In this document: piece by piece, positions 44,401 to 55,652 of the stretch | Numbering within the stretch: position 1 is the stretch's first letter | Layout: each line of letters starts with the position of its first letter | Assembly: GCA_000711775.1 (NCBI GenBank) | Contig: ARYC01000140.1 | Span: 1 to 64,000, forward strand | Source: Oxytricha trifallax | Lineage: Eukaryota > Ciliophora > Spirotrichea > Sporadotrichida > Oxytrichidae | Direction: 5' to 3' | DNA length: 64,000 bases | Notes under the pieces: generated by a model | Seen by the model: the letters and a program-made list of their open reading frames with translations, nothing else | Told to the model about the DNA's origin: nothing | Databases searched by the model: none | Position numbers and translations under genes: made by a program

Positions 44401-47400
44401 CTGTAACAAACTGCAGAGATTGAGCTCCATTTTTATCAATTTAGTTCCATTAAATTAGTACTAAATTTGTTTAAATTTAATTAGTACTGGTACTAAATTC
44501 GTTTAATTTTAATTGGTACCAATTTAATAGTACCAAAACTTAATTAGTACCTAGTTTTAAACTAATGAGGTTTTAATGGAAAAGTTCCAATATGGTTCAA
44601 AACCTAATTGGTACCAGTACCAACCTGAATTTTTTCTAAGTTGGTACCAAAATTAAAAATATTAAGCATGAATTTAGAAAATTTATAGTTATAAACTTAG
44701 TATAAATATGATGTCTAACGCCTAAGAATCACCCATTGTTGTTGCAGTACCAACTCCTATACAAAGTTACTATAACTAGAGAGGTTATTAGAGCTTTATA
44801 ATAGAAATTTAAATTTGAATTTAAACATGGCGGCTAACTTAAATCGCAAAGCAGTCTCTCTTGGCAGTGGTAATCTTAGCTAAACTTTGGATAAACTAAG
44901 AAGCCAGAGATCATATACATTGAAAAGGAGCCAGAGCTTAAAGCTCTTGAGTTTGAATCAGAGGTGTTTGTTCTAGAAATAAATATCAGGAAGCAGAGAG
45001 CAGAGATAAGTATTTAAACGCTAATCGAAGATGTTGAGGAGTTAAAAGAACATCTCCCACTAGAAAAGATTAAAGAATTCTAATGTGATGAATGCTAAAA
45101 TTTCTTCTCAACTGATTCGAGCTTGAAGAGGCACATCAAAGAGATGCACTCTGGGAGAGCTAAGATATATTTTAAGCACGAAAAGGTCGATGGCAGGTAT
45201 TAGTGCACGACTTGCATGAAGTCTTACACTCACTCAGCTAAAGTTAAAAGACACATGCAAAAACATCATTTAAGTGAGTTTTAATGCAAGATAAAGAAAC
45301 ATAAATACTTATACCAGCCAAGAGAAAGTCCAATACTATAGAGTCTTAAAGAGAGCAGGAAGAGAGACTTAAGAAGCAGAAACGTTTTGAGTCAATGAAC
45401 CAACCAGCTAATGAATTATATATAGCATGCTTGTAAGAGAGAGATATGTATATACCTGCATTAAATGCAGTAGATCTCAGTTTTTGCATTGACAACTATT
45501 TACATATTGATGTGCCTAACAAGGCAAAACTCATAGTAGTTGATGAGTATGCTTATAAAGTATATCCTTTCAAATATCTTATTAGGAACGAGCAGTATCA
45601 AAATGAGTTTGCCAATGAATACATAATACTAAGAGAGGCTCATAAAAGGTAATGCAAGAACTTGCTTAAACTCGATGGAGTTATTCTTGGACATGGTTTT
45701 ATTGCACTACGACTTAAGAAATTTGAAATGACTCTAAGAGATTATCTCTACCATAATAGATACCCAGATGACTTGAATGAGATACTCACGGAAATGACCA
45801 AGGGTGTGATAGAGCTGCATGATCTAGGGTATGTTCATAGAGATTTGAAGCCAGAAAATGTAATGCTAAATCTCTGTCCTTTAGAAATAGTAGTCATTGA
45901 TTTCAATAGAGCAATAAGGTAAGAAATAGTGACTTTAGCTAAAGTGCTAGGCACACCTGGGTACTTCCCAATAAGAGAGAAGTGGACTAATGGCTCTGTT
46001 TAGTGGGATGTCTGGGCGGTAGGAGCAATTATTTTAGAGTGCGATATGGAAAGTATGTCTTACTTCGGAACAAAGCAAGAAAAGTAATCAATAAGCATGG
46101 CTGTTAAACATATAAAGCAGGAAGATGTATGCACTTAGATTAAGAAAATGGTTGAGATGATCAAAGTAAGAGCTCCAGCATATCCAAGATCATCATTAGA
46201 AGATATACTTGAAACATTAAAGAGAGCTAAATTCAAGAGATACCACAAAGATAAGCAGATAAAAATTTGTTTGAATTAAGTACACTAATACTCATTAAAT
46301 ATTCATTAAATTCACATAAAACCTGCGTTTTCTCTACTAACCCCAATAAGACCCCAACGATACCCTACAAATCAAAGCACTTATAAACCTCACTAAGGGG
46401 TTTTGGGGTTTTGAATGTAGTCTTAATTTAACAATAAATAAATAGTTGCAGAGTTGAGAGATAAATCATTTATTAAAAATATTTATAAAACGATAAGAGA
46501 TGAAAATTTGCATGACTTTTTAATTAAAGGCTCTTTGGAGAAGACATGTCAAAATGAAAGAAGAAATATTAGATAAATTATTAATTACATTAAATTTTAT
46601 TGAATGTAAATAAAAGAATTTTTTTATATTTGGTACCGACTTAGGATTTTGGGGTAAAAAAATAATTTTCATATGGTACCGACTTAGGATTTCAAAAATT
46701 GAGTGGTACCGACTTAGACCCCCCCCCCATTTTTTTGACTTCTGTCTCAGTTAAAACATGCTCTATACTTCCATGTAGTAATCTGTTTTATAATGATTAA
46801 GCAATTGGATCATCAATTAAGTCTTCCTTTTCTTTATTTCCCTCTAACTTGTTGTTTTAGTTGCTTTACTCTTTAATTTTAGATTTCTATTTTGGGGGAA
46901 GCATCTGAGTATAATAATTTATATGACTTAAACGTGAAATATTTGAGTATCTACCTTTAGTTTTCTCTATTTCTTATCGATTTCAACGTTTTTAGTGTTT
47001 TCAGAGGTTCTGGCTGCTGAGGACATTTTTCTTCGATTAGCCTGTGATAAGCTAGAAATACTAGACAATCTTTTGTTGTTAAGTTCTTCTTCATCCATTT
47101 CATCTAAAATTATTGTTTATTGTTTTGGGAATGACGTCTATTTAATTTATTTAGTAGGATTGGTTAACTATTTAAGAATCTAGTCTTCTAATATTCTTTT
47201 ATTGGATTTATTTTGATGAATCAATATGTACAAATTAAAATTATAATAGATACTCAGATTTTGCCATAATTATAAATATGGGATAATTGTTAGATAATTT
47301 TAAATAATTTAGTTTTTATATTCTTACTGGATGATTAGATATATTTTTGATATTTTATAAATTATTCAAGATTTTTATATTTTACTATTGTCATTAATAA

Positions 47401-48544
47401 TTTTAAATTAGAATGTTAAAAATTATTTATATTTTCAATACTGAAGTTATCTCTCCTCCAATTTTCATTCTTAAACTCAATGATTCTTCAATTGGATCAG
47501 AATTAAATCCTTCTTCATTTATCTTAATATTTTATAATTCTTTTCCATTTTTTACTAAATTGATCTCTTAGGAAAAATCTTTTAAAATGGATTTTAATAT
47601 CACAATAAAATATGCTAATATTTTACACTTTTATAAAATTTGGAACTGAAATTAAAAATTCTCTTAAAGTATTTGAATTTTCACATGAACTTCAGTAAAA
47701 GTTAGCATTTATCATGTTAAAAAATAATGTTTAAATTTATATTGAATTTTTCAATTATAAAAACCCCCACTTATCTTTCTTTTACAGAGCTAAAGTAGAA
47801 TGAATCCGCTTTGGCGATTAATTATTGCTCTTGGGACTTTTCATTTTATCAGTTGCTAGTTGACTTTAATTCAATTTATCTTCAAACTTTTGAGATCTTT
47901 TTTGAAACTTAAGACAAATAGGTCCTGGCTCACTTACTGATTGAGATTTTGTCATAAAATTCATGACTTCATCTAAATCTTAGTTTAAGTCTTTTGTTGG
48001 TCCCTTTTTTTGTTTTACAATAGTTGATTTCTTTTGCACTTTAAATAACTAAATAGTAAAATTTAATGATAAAAATATGCACTTGTCTGTTGTCATTTTG
48101 CAAATCTTCAAGCTTGATATCCGCTTCTATAAAGTTCTTCCTCCTCTCTTCTACCTTATTTCTCAGTAAAGATTGATCATCCCTTGATCTTCTAATATCC
48201 TTCAACTTCAATTCGATAGTATTTTACTTAAGATTTTTGTCAACATTTTCCTGTCTCTCTTTCTTCAAATTTGCACTCATAATATATATATATGCATATA
48301 ATCAATATATTTTCTAATTTGCACCTTTTAGCTTAACATCCTCTGGGTTAACTGAGTCTCTTTGATTTCTCTAGAGATCCCACATATATCTTGGCTAACT
48401 CAGTTTTTCAACTTATTTTTAGAGTTTCGATATAATTTTATCATATTTATAAGTGAAATCTAGTAATCTCTAGTCTATATGGCTTGTTAAAGTCTATTCA
48501 AGCTATATTTTGAGGTCTTAAATCATTTTATGATTCTCTTCCAT
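41490..48544 (-). CDS. Coiled-coil protein, interrupted by the nested transposons
   Basis: ATG 48544 (MEENHKMIQDLKIQLEQTLT). Coding blocks are coiled coil (LKKERQENVDKNLKQNTIEL, SLLRNKVEERRKNFIEADIK); a linker (QKKSTIVKQKKGPTKDLNQD); FNSDPIEESLSLRMKIGGEI (47540-47450); EMDEEELNNKRLSSISSLSQ (47100-47050); then, after intron 46954-46905, LIDDPIAQSLQNRLLHGSIE. The last block runs into the Merlin-like element at 46735 and resumes at 41607 in the same frame (TEVKK/INKIKKNQVQQQQ). Two IESs are placed; others near 47550-47770 and 47240-47440 are unresolved, and the 3' end is not determined. No enzyme motif is seen; a structural role is inferred. Confidence 0.7.
41900..42296 (+). pseudogene. Merlin/IS1016-like transposase fragment
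   Basis: In the ciliate code the frame shows a zinc-binding-like lead (QCSEY, DMKLLSRNDTPDELLYQC, CRRKKINSV), a helical stretch (SLIWYLFVFHYFAIGYSSAF) and NGDIEVDERLFSHGKF, the first catalytic Asp motif of IS1595/IS1016 (IE[I/V]DE). It is then cut by the TBE at 42297. Sequence after the TBE (46417-46620) gives only a short tail (DFLIKGSLEKTCQNERRN); the region holding the second and third catalytic residues is absent, and at least one frame change lies upstream. It is inactive. Confidence 0.72.
42399..43463 (+). CDS. TBE transposase (Tc1/IS630 family, D-D34E)
   Basis: ATG 42399 to TGA 43461-43463, 354 codons (~42 kDa), the size known for TBE transposase. Catalytic motifs are IKFIHADEAVFTF (first Asp), ILFVDNLSVHKTKE (second Asp) and QFNGIEFYWSQIK (Glu), with 34 residues between the second Asp and the Glu. 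An N-terminal helix-turn-helix-like region contains YTAIARLLHKSAPTVRYYCL. A TGA at 42609-42611 lies in frame in the N-terminal region (NSGS-TGA-KHPARKQKFSQ) and is present at the same codon in the partial TBE copy, while sequence on both sides is well conserved. Apart from that the frame is intact. Confidence 0.92.
43470..44260 (-). CDS. TBE 22-kDa-type gene, unknown function
   Basis: ATG 44260 (MESLNDQMKRVEAQEMISRF) to TGA 43470-43472. Two GT-AG introns correspond to those in the other copy, including a 26-nt one whose sequence GTAAGCTTTGACATATAACT...G is almost identical in both. C-terminal sequence: YLMKEHAKVHRERKSQKIHE, EVSKRLYKDVQKPDEMN, then a Lys-rich end. Role unknown; its conservation in both copies argues that it is needed for the element. 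Confidence 0.82.
44827..46300 (+). CDS. TBE zinc-finger/protein-kinase gene
   Basis: The start is taken at ATG 44827. Two C2H2 fingers are seen: CDECQNFFSTDSSLKRHIKE-MH and CTTCMKSYTHSAKVKRHM-QKHH. A C-terminal kinase-like domain follows (ALRLKKFEMTLRDYLY; GYVHRDLKPENVML catalytic loop; VVIDFNRAIR in place of DFG; LGTPGYFPIREKWTNGSVQW). The fingers and kinase are in different frames: relative to the partial copy one T is missing near 45284 (GAGTTTTAATG versus GAGTTTTTAATG), and a second shift lies near the N-terminus. The DFN in place of DFG suggests an atypical kinase. The frame stays open to the right terminus. Confidence 0.82.
48042..48084. other. IES, pointer AAGTGCA (minus-strand gene)
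   Basis: TGCACTT occurs at 48035-48041 and 48078-48084. Excision gives LEDLQNDNRQ/VQKKSTIVKQ. Confidence 0.85.
48277..48324. other. IES, 9-bp pointer GTGCAAATT (minus-strand gene)
   Basis: AATTTGCAC occurs at 48268-48276 and 48316-48324. Excision gives NPEDVKLKGAN/LKKERQENVD; it is the longest pointer found here. Confidence 0.9.
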
Positions 48545-48969
48545 TTTCTTCCGCTAAAAATATTTATATCAATTTATTTACTAAAAAAGTAATTATCTAT
48601 CTTAATAATTCTCAATAAATGTATTTATATTAAAATTATCTATCTTTCTTTTTTTTACAATAATTCTATTTACATTAGTTATATTAACACGAATTGATAT
48701 AAATATTAGATTTTTTTAAAAAATATAATAGTCTTAAAATATTGAAAGAAAACAATCAAAATTCAATTAAAATTATAATTTAATAGGTTTAATAAATTCA
48801 CAAAAAAACTTGTCACATACTCAATTAATTTGTCATTAAAAATAGGAAAATTAGTTATTCACTTTGAAATCAATGATCCTGGATTGATAGAGGTACTATA
48901 ATTTGTTTTCTTTTATTCTTTTTTACATTAAATATAACTTTTAACTTTTTTTAAACAATATTATTAAAA
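48545..48969. other. Divergent intergenic spacer
   Basis: AT-rich, between the starts of the coiled-coil gene (minus) and the CFAP20-domain gene (plus). No gene or repeat seen. Confidence 0.6.
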
Positions 48970-50885
48970 ATGTTAGCATACAACACCGATTCCTTAGTAG
49001 AAATATGGGATTGTTAAAGTACATCTTATTCTTTCTTATAAAATTAATTTTAGGTAAAAGTTTGAACGAGATAAGTTAAACTTAAGGGAATTTAAGAAAA
49101 GAATATGATTCAATCGTAGGTTCTAATGTCTTGAACAGTCAAGCTGCCTCAAATACATTTACTTTAGATTTATCTAAATTTTCGAAGAATTCAAAAAGTG
49201 GATCTTAAAACAGCTTCGATTCAAAAGGATATCTGATTTTGTAAATTTAATTGCCACAAGAAGGTAGATTTTATAAGCTTGAAATATCAGTCAAAGATCA
49301 TCAATAGGTAAGAATAATATTAACTCAAAAATATTATAGAATACTAGAAGATTGATAAGTAGCTCCATACATAAACCAGAACTTCAAGTCACTCCACTTC
49401 ATGTGAAATTTCCTAAAATAGATAGTTAGAACTAAGCATGGTAAAATTTGTGCATAAATATTGGGGAGCTATCAGAAAGATTCTTTAATAATTTTGCCTT
49501 TAAGTAAATGTCAAAGCTTGAGATTCACGGACTTTTTAAGATAAGAAAAATATTCTTAGCTCGAAAAAGGATTCCTGACTATGATCAAAATATTGATAGG
49601 CTTGAATTAGACTAGAATAGCCAAGATTTGCCAGACTCTTTGAATTTTCCTAGAAAATGCAAACATTTTATCAACACAAATTTTGGAACTTAATAACTTG
49701 AGTAACTTCTATAATTGGCCTAGAGATCATAGTAAAATGATATTAAAGGGGAAAGAAACAACTCAGATGTTAGAATAAATTAGAATAATCTTAAATAGAT
49801 AAGCCCTTCAAAAATATATGCTCTTAAAAAGCAAAACATATCAATCTAGCAATCACCGAAAGGTTTGAATAATTTGAACTAAACGGAATAGACCTCAATT
49901 GGAAGTAACGAGTTTCTAAGGTAATAAAAGAATCCGGCAATAAAAGGGAATAAAATTTTTAAAGCGAAGGACATAATGGGTATTATTTAGAGCTAGTCCA
50001 CTGGAAATCATAATGAATTTAGTGAAGATGAAAAAATAAAGATTAGCAAGATTATACCTTAAAGGATCTAGAAAACTTACAGTCGTTAGACAAGTATCAA
50101 CGACGATAATTATTGTTTAATTAGATTATTTTTAAAAAAATTACCAATCAAGTCAAGGTGATGCAGCAAGCAAGTATCAATAAAATGGCTCTCGATACAA
50201 GTCACATCGCTCAAACAATAAAAATTCAATTTAAAACTCAAGTTAAATTCAAACAGCTCAATATGTAAAATTAAAAGCTTACGACCTCGAACCCAGACTT
50301 CAAAATAAAAGGGATTCACTTTCAATCTACAAATCTCAAGAACTTAAATTGCCAAAAATAGATACTAAGCAAGAAGTCATAAATAACATCTAAGATTATA
50401 AGAACTCCATTCTGCCAAAGGAAAACATGAAATTAATCCCTAAACCCTTGAAATACAGAAATGAACCCATTAGAAATTCTTCTTAAAATATCAAATTACC
50501 TTCATAGTAATAAAACGTTAAACAAATACGGAGAATCTAAAATGAGAATTCAGAGAATGTGTACGCTTCTAATACAACACTACCATAAATACAAACTATT
50601 GACAAACCTCCTATGCATTCTAATAAGTAAAGCAAAATTAACTTGAGAGATATTGACGTTAATTTTTCTGTTGAGAGGAAATAAGATGCTATGAAATCTT
50701 TATCAAGCTAGAGAGAGAATAATAAATCTAATATATAATAAATCAAATTGATTTAGAATTACTATAAAAATCTCATGTATTATATTACTATAATGTAAAT
50801 AATTACAGTAACGTCGGAAGTATCATTGATAGTTCAATAGAGCATAAAAATAAATACAAAAACAAGAATTTTCATTAAATAATGA
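48970..50885 (+). CDS. CFAP20 (CFA20/DUF667)-domain protein
   Basis: ATG 48970 (MLAYNTDSLVEIWDCQS), introns 49019-49053 (35 nt) and about 49309-49341, one IES, TGA 50883-50885. The N-terminal domain follows the CFAP20 pattern: KGYLILQIQLPQEGRFYKLE, RRLISSSIHKPELQVTPLHV, WQNLCINIGELSERFF and LEIHGLFKIRKIFLARKRIP. CFAP20-type domains lie on the inner junction of axonemal doublets; longer relatives (CFAP20DC/C3orf67 type) have a disordered tail, as here (Q/N/S-rich, ~400 residues). Function inferred from the domain. Confidence 0.83.
50113..50143. other. IES, pointer AATTA (31 bp)
   Basis: AATTA occurs at 50108-50112 and 50139-50143. Excision gives QTSINDDNY/QSSQGDAASKYQ. Confidence 0.83.
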
Positions 50886-50950
50886 AAGACGTCCATATTA
50901 ACAAATCAAGAGATATTCACTATTAATTATTAATTAGGTCATTCAAATTA

Positions 50951-51242
50951 ATTTGATATTTCTCCTTTATTTTTATTAATATTTTGAATGATTCAGAGCG
51001 ATGATCTCTAAGGTTGGAATTAGAATAATTCTTAATAGCATTCCAAGATGTTGGTTAATCAACATGAATCTTCTAAATATCTCTAAAACATAAAAAACAA
51101 TAGACATTCCAAAGATGAAGGAAAAAGTTAATAAAATATTCAGCAGCAATAATATCAACCCACCATTGTCACTACAACTAAAGCCAGCATTTAAATTGAG
51201 ACTACCAGTAAAGTTATAAATAACAATAATAGTAATAGTCAT
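50951..51242 (-). CDS. Possible small membrane protein (3' exon)
   Basis: Minus-strand frame with two long hydrophobic segments (GGLILLLLNILLTFSFIFGM and LGMLLRIILIPTLEIIAL) ending at TGA near 50951. A GTATTT...TTTGTAG segment just upstream may be an intron leading to a short exon (MIELLASLFRIYG, near 51430). Neither start nor phase could be confirmed. Confidence 0.45.
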
Positions 51243-51592
51243 ACTTCTACAAACTAGAATCAGTAGAAATATAGAGGGAGTTTTATTTTTTAATCAGTTA
51301 TGTAATTTAGGAATTAAAATGATAATACCTTTTGAAATATTCTAATCACAAAAGTTAAAACGATGATAAATTACCATCTATAAATCCATCAAAATAAAAT
51401 ACCATAAATTCTAAATAAGCTCGCCAACAATTCAATCATAACTTTAACTAATCCAACGACTATAATTATATGGTATTACTAATTTATACAATTAACTATT
51501 AAAATTATTAATTGTAAGTGAATGAATAATGGAAGTAGACTGAAAACTCTATATAGGAAGAAATCTTTGAAAACCAAAACACATACAACAAT

Positions 51593-53575
51593 ATGAAATT
51601 TGAGGATGATGATAAAAATGGTAGGAAGTACACTTAAAAATTTGAGTATGGGTCTCCAAAGATTTAATATAGGGAGAGTATGAATAATAAATATAATAAT
51701 GGCTTAATTGGCATGACTACAGATAACTTTGAAAGATTGTCACTCGATCTCAATGATCTATTGAGTGATCAATGTATTAATTTATTCCGTATTACAACCA
51801 TTTTTTAATTTATTATAATAACTAATATGAGTGACCATGAAGAGATGACTAGGAAAGACTTCTTTGGAAAAGATATAGATCATTAGAATACAATGAACAG
51901 CAATACCTACAATTAATTTGATAATATTCTTGGCTAGTAAATCTTATAGAGGGACGTCTTCACACCACCATTTATGAGGACGAGAACCAAAAATGTTAGT
52001 CAAAACATAATATAAGATAACAACTAAAAATAATGATAAACATAATCTACTTATAAGAATTTATTTGTTAATTTTTACATTCATAATTTTATATATACAA
52101 GATTTGAACATGTGAAATTGATAAACCAATATAAGTTATAAAGAGAAAAAAAATATTGTTATAAAATTGAAAAATATGAATAATTTACCATTTCAATAGA
52201 ATTCCTTCAAGGACTCGGCACTCTACATGTTCTATAAAGACTTTGATGTTTAAAGAGAGTTTTTTATTCAAAGAAAAAAAGAAATCGAAGAATTGATTAT
52301 GCTCCTGCAAGAAAGAGTTGATGCGGAAAGGTTTTACTCTTAGAGATTATAGAAAATTTACATTAATTCTAGAATTTACTTAAATTATAACATTTTCTCT
52401 GTACTAAATTTTATCATGGTTTTTTTTTGTGAATCGGACTAAGTAAGTTGAGAGCGATCACACTCGGAAAACTTTAAGATGAAGTTGAGGCATACAAGTA
52501 AGATTGTAAGTCTAAGGGAAATTAAGCAGAAGAATTGGCTGAAAATATGTAGTAAGATTGCATCAATGTTCTAAAGGAACTACTAGACAAATAAGAAGAG
52601 CAATTTTTCAACTAAAAAATGGAAGGCAGGATTTTGATATAAAACTTGCACGATATTGACAGCTAAGTGAAGCAGAGAGCAATCGCTTATTTTAGGGCTG
52701 CAAAAGAGGCAGAAGAAGCTGTTATATACTATGAAGAAAATGCTAAATTTTCGATAGACATGAAATATCACCAGAAATAGGCTGCATACGACAATATGAT
52801 AGTAAATCTTAAAAAAGCTAAGGAAAAAGAAAGCCAATACAAAGAAATCATTGATAATGCTAACAGCTATTTAATTGAATTCAGAACATAAATATAGCAA
52901 CTTTGCAATTAGATGAAAGCATTTGAAAACGAAAGGTGTGAGGCAATACACTCGGCTATTAATAAATTTGTGGTCTATGAGATGTCTGCAGAAATGAATA
53001 ATAAATATGATGTGGGAAATTTTTCTAAATTGCTCGAAGAATACAACAATGAAAATGAGATGTAAACAATTTAAACAAGTTTGTTCCCAAGTGAGTCAGA
53101 CTAAGATATGTTTTTAACTTCTCCATAAAATGCTGCTGAGGAAGAATAGAAAGAAAACTTGAAAGATTCTCCAACTAAGAAAAAGTACAATTTAAAAATG
53201 AAGTTTTAGTTCGCTCCTTATGAATCAAAGAAGATAGATATCTTCAAGATACCAACTTAACAACTCACCCCTCCTAGAGAAAAGATTTCTTAATACTAAA
53301 ACAATCCATAAGATTTAATAAAATTCATTATCAATAAGATTTTTGTCGAGTAATCCTTGCACGAAGAATATTATGTAGCTTTAAATAAAACACTTTAAAC
53401 ATAAGAGGGACGATCAAATTTCTTAAATATAATAGAACGGAGATTCAATATAAACTCAAAAGTGCTGATAGGTAAAAGTAGCTTTTAAAACATAAAAGAT
53501 GCAGTGGATATGTTTTTGCATGAAGCAAATATTACTGATAAGAATTATAAAACCCCATTAGTCATTTAAGAATGA
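51593..53575 (+). CDS. F-BAR (FCH)-domain protein
   Basis: TGA 53573-53575; the first in-frame ATG is 51593, but coding-like sequence extends ~60 bases upstream. The N-terminal ~150 residues are disordered. Then SFKDSALYMFYKDFDVQREF, KKEIEELIMLLQERVDAERF and YSQRLQKI correspond to the FCH part of an F-BAR domain, and LSKLRAITLGKLQDEVEAYK to MQQDCINVLKELLDKQEEQF to its helical arms. F-BAR dimers bend membranes at endocytic or cortical sites. A C-terminal helical module includes FIINKIFVEQSLHEEYYVAL and SFQNIKDAVDMFLHEA. One IES is placed; junctions near 52010-52200 and 52360-52440 are unresolved. Confidence 0.78.
51769..51834. other. IES, pointer TGAGTGA
   Basis: TGAGTGA occurs at 51762-51768 and 51828-51834. 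Excision gives LNDLLSD/HEEMTRKDFFGKD. Confidence 0.88.
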
Positions 53576-54108
53576 ATATTGGGAAATACTAACAATTAAT
53601 TAAAAATATAATTATTATTGGATGAAATTAATAATGTTTGGCCAAATTATTAAATCTATTGGTTCGATTAATGACTTCTATAAAATAAACTAATCAGGGT
53701 GTGTAAATTTTATTTTAATCTGGTTGTATTTGATTTACACCAATAATAATCATATTATATTTTAATTGTTCATATCTCCTATCTTCATTCTTAATTGACA
53801 AATAAGGTTATATTTTCGTATAATCTTTTATAACTTATTCATTTTAAGATTAATCTTGGTTAATTAATTTAAGATTCTATGCACAAATCATATTTCTTAA
53901 TTTTATAGAAAATTTCATTTAGAAAAATACTCATATATTTCGCAAAAATTATAATTTACCCTAACTTTAAATATTGTCTTAATTGTACAATAACCAAAAT
54001 GATTTGGAAAATGCAATTACACTTATAAATTACCTAGATGTATTTAACTTGAAAAATGGTTCAATATCTTCTCAGAGTTAATAAAGCGTTATTAACAAAG
54101 AAAACCAT
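53576..54108. other. AT-rich spacer
   Basis: No independent gene. The last ~110 bases (from about 54000) are in frame with the next gene (NDLENAITLINYLDVFNLKN), so its true start may lie there. Confidence 0.45.
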
Positions 54109-54864
54109 ATGTCAACTGGAAGCAGTAAATCTTCACTAATTGGACAAATAAATCAAGCAGGTTTGTTACATTAAAACAGTGCGAGTCTTAAAATGAGTGC
54201 CCGTGACCACATTATTTGGAAGGGAGACAAAGTATGGAGATAAATGATTGTTTAAGGATTTGAATTTATAAACTTGAAAAGTGGGAGAAGCAACATGTCT
54301 GAAGAAGCTAATATTCAAACTACAGACGATGGATCAGAGAGCTTATCTATATGAATTTTTTAAGTTTTAAGCGATATTGATGAAGTTTCTATCAAAATGC
54401 TTAAATTCTAAGTACTCGAAAAAGTAATAATCGAAATGATTAACTTCTAAGTACCTCCCTCTGTAGTAAAGAATATTTCAAGCGACTACGACGAAGACCT
54501 CAAACAAAATGAAAATAAGTACGAATCCTTAACTGAGCTAATATCTAACTATATTCAGAAAAGATAGTTAGAAGCACAGTAATAAATGGAATAAAAAAGA
54601 AAACCGTAGGCTTAAAAAGGGGTCCCAGATTGGCTATAAGACTTAGTTGATCCATTCGAAAATATAATGAGCAAGCATTTACCGACTCCATAAAACAATA
54701 CACAAAGAGATAGTGTGGCTAGAAATTTAGCTATGACTTTCAAAGATTTAATCAAACCTAAATAGTCTTTCGGGATCACTTCTTCTTAATAAAGTACATC
54801 AAGAAAAACTAGTCAAGATATAAGGTTTTATATTTTAATTTAGTTTTATAAGTAATTATACTGA
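54109..54864 (+). CDS. Gln-rich protein of unknown function with an in-frame TGA
   Basis: From ATG 54109 (MSTGSSKSSLIGQINQAGLL) one frame runs to TGA 54862-54864. A TGA at 54352-54354 interrupts it (DGSESLSI-TGA-IFQVLSDIDEV), yet the sequence on both sides reads as protein in the same frame: IKMLKFQVLEKVIIEMINFQ, QKGVPDWLQDLVDPFENIM. Either two short genes overlap the point, the copy is damaged, or the TGA is decoded. No known domain. Confidence 0.55.
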
Positions 54865-55175
54865 TCAATCAGAGCAGAGGTGAAAAAATCTTAAATAATA
54901 TGTATCTTGATAATATGTAACTATCAATTATATTTATGCTAAGAATTGTACTTGATGATAAAGTTTTCTGAAAAATTAGTTTAAAAATTTATAGATCATT
55001 ATTAAATTTTATCTATTTCAGATAATCACAAAGACGATTAAAAATTTATAAAATTCTAGTTTAAAAAATTAGAGCTTGTAAAATAGTTTTATATTAGTTT
55101 TACCTTATATATTAACCTTTAACTAAGTATAAGATGATGTTATTATAGAGAAACTTAATTTCCAATAATATTTGC
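54865..55175. other. Convergent spacer
   Basis: AT-rich, between two convergent gene ends; nothing recognised. Confidence 0.6.
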
Positions 55176-55652
55176 TCAGTATATGGCACATCTCGATTTG
55201 GGGTCTGATGGAACAAAAGTGCAGTTGTTAGTTGTTAAATCTGAAAATCCGTTTGTAGTATTGTGAACAGCCCACATGTTGCAAAAGTTTGTCTCGTAAT
55301 CATAGTATGATAAGGCTTATGATCTGCTCTTACTAGTAACAACACAGTCGCTATCTTTTTGTGAAGTCTCAAACAAGATGTCATCGATATAGTGGTGAGT
55401 TGGGGTCTCCCTGGTAGTCCAAACATAATCACTATCGCTTTCCTTGATTTTGTAAAGACCTTATGATTGTTTCTCTGGGTTGAAGCTTTTAATTACTTCT
55501 TCAAGTTTTCCTAGAACTTGACCACATTCTTGATTTTTGTAAATTACAGTCATTCCACAATTAGCATGAAGTGAATCGAAGACAGGGAAGTCAGTTTTTA
55601 ATGAGAAAGTAGCTACTGATAAAGTTGATAAGAGGAAAAGCTTGCTTAACAT
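55176..55652 (-). CDS. Small secreted protein, unknown
   Basis: ATG 55652 to TGA 55176-55178, 158 codons, no IES. A clear signal peptide (MLSKLFLLSTLSVATFS) is followed by a soluble domain with six cysteines (SLHANCGMTVIYKNQECGQV; KDSDCVVTS; NFCNMWAVHNTT; NNCTFVP; SRCAIY at the end), suggesting three disulphides. Two NxT sites are present. Family not recognised; secreted or vacuolar role inferred. Confidence 0.85.

Larger units (their letters stand above)
42297..46413 (+). mobile_element. Complete TBE transposon, 4117 bp
   Basis: Both ends carry the 17-base inverted terminus CAAAACCCCAAAACCCC, flanked by AAT (42294-42296 and 46414-46416), the A-N-T target duplication known for TBEs. The subterminal sequences next to the ends (CTTAGTGAGGTTTATAAG...) are also inverted. 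Three genes are present: transposase (42399-43463), 22-kDa-type (44260-43470, minus) and zinc-finger/kinase (44827 onward). The length equals that reported for TBE1-type elements (~4.1 kb). Its insertion into the Merlin-like transposase dates it after that element. Confidence 0.96.
41608..46727 (+). mobile_element. Merlin/IS1016-like DNA transposon with a TBE nested inside
   Basis: Flanked by an 8-bp direct repeat ATTTTTTT (41600-41607 and 46728-46735). Its ~90-bp inverted ends each contain three copies of CTAAGTCGGTACC (left 41615, 41645, 41688; right, inverted, 46632, 46675, 46705) and start with runs of G/C. Eight- to nine-base duplications are typical of Merlin/IS1016 elements. Without the 4.1-kb TBE the element is only ~1 kb and holds just the N-terminal half of a transposase. 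It is inserted in the coding frame of the minus-strand coiled-coil gene; the two flanks join in frame. Confidence 0.85.
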
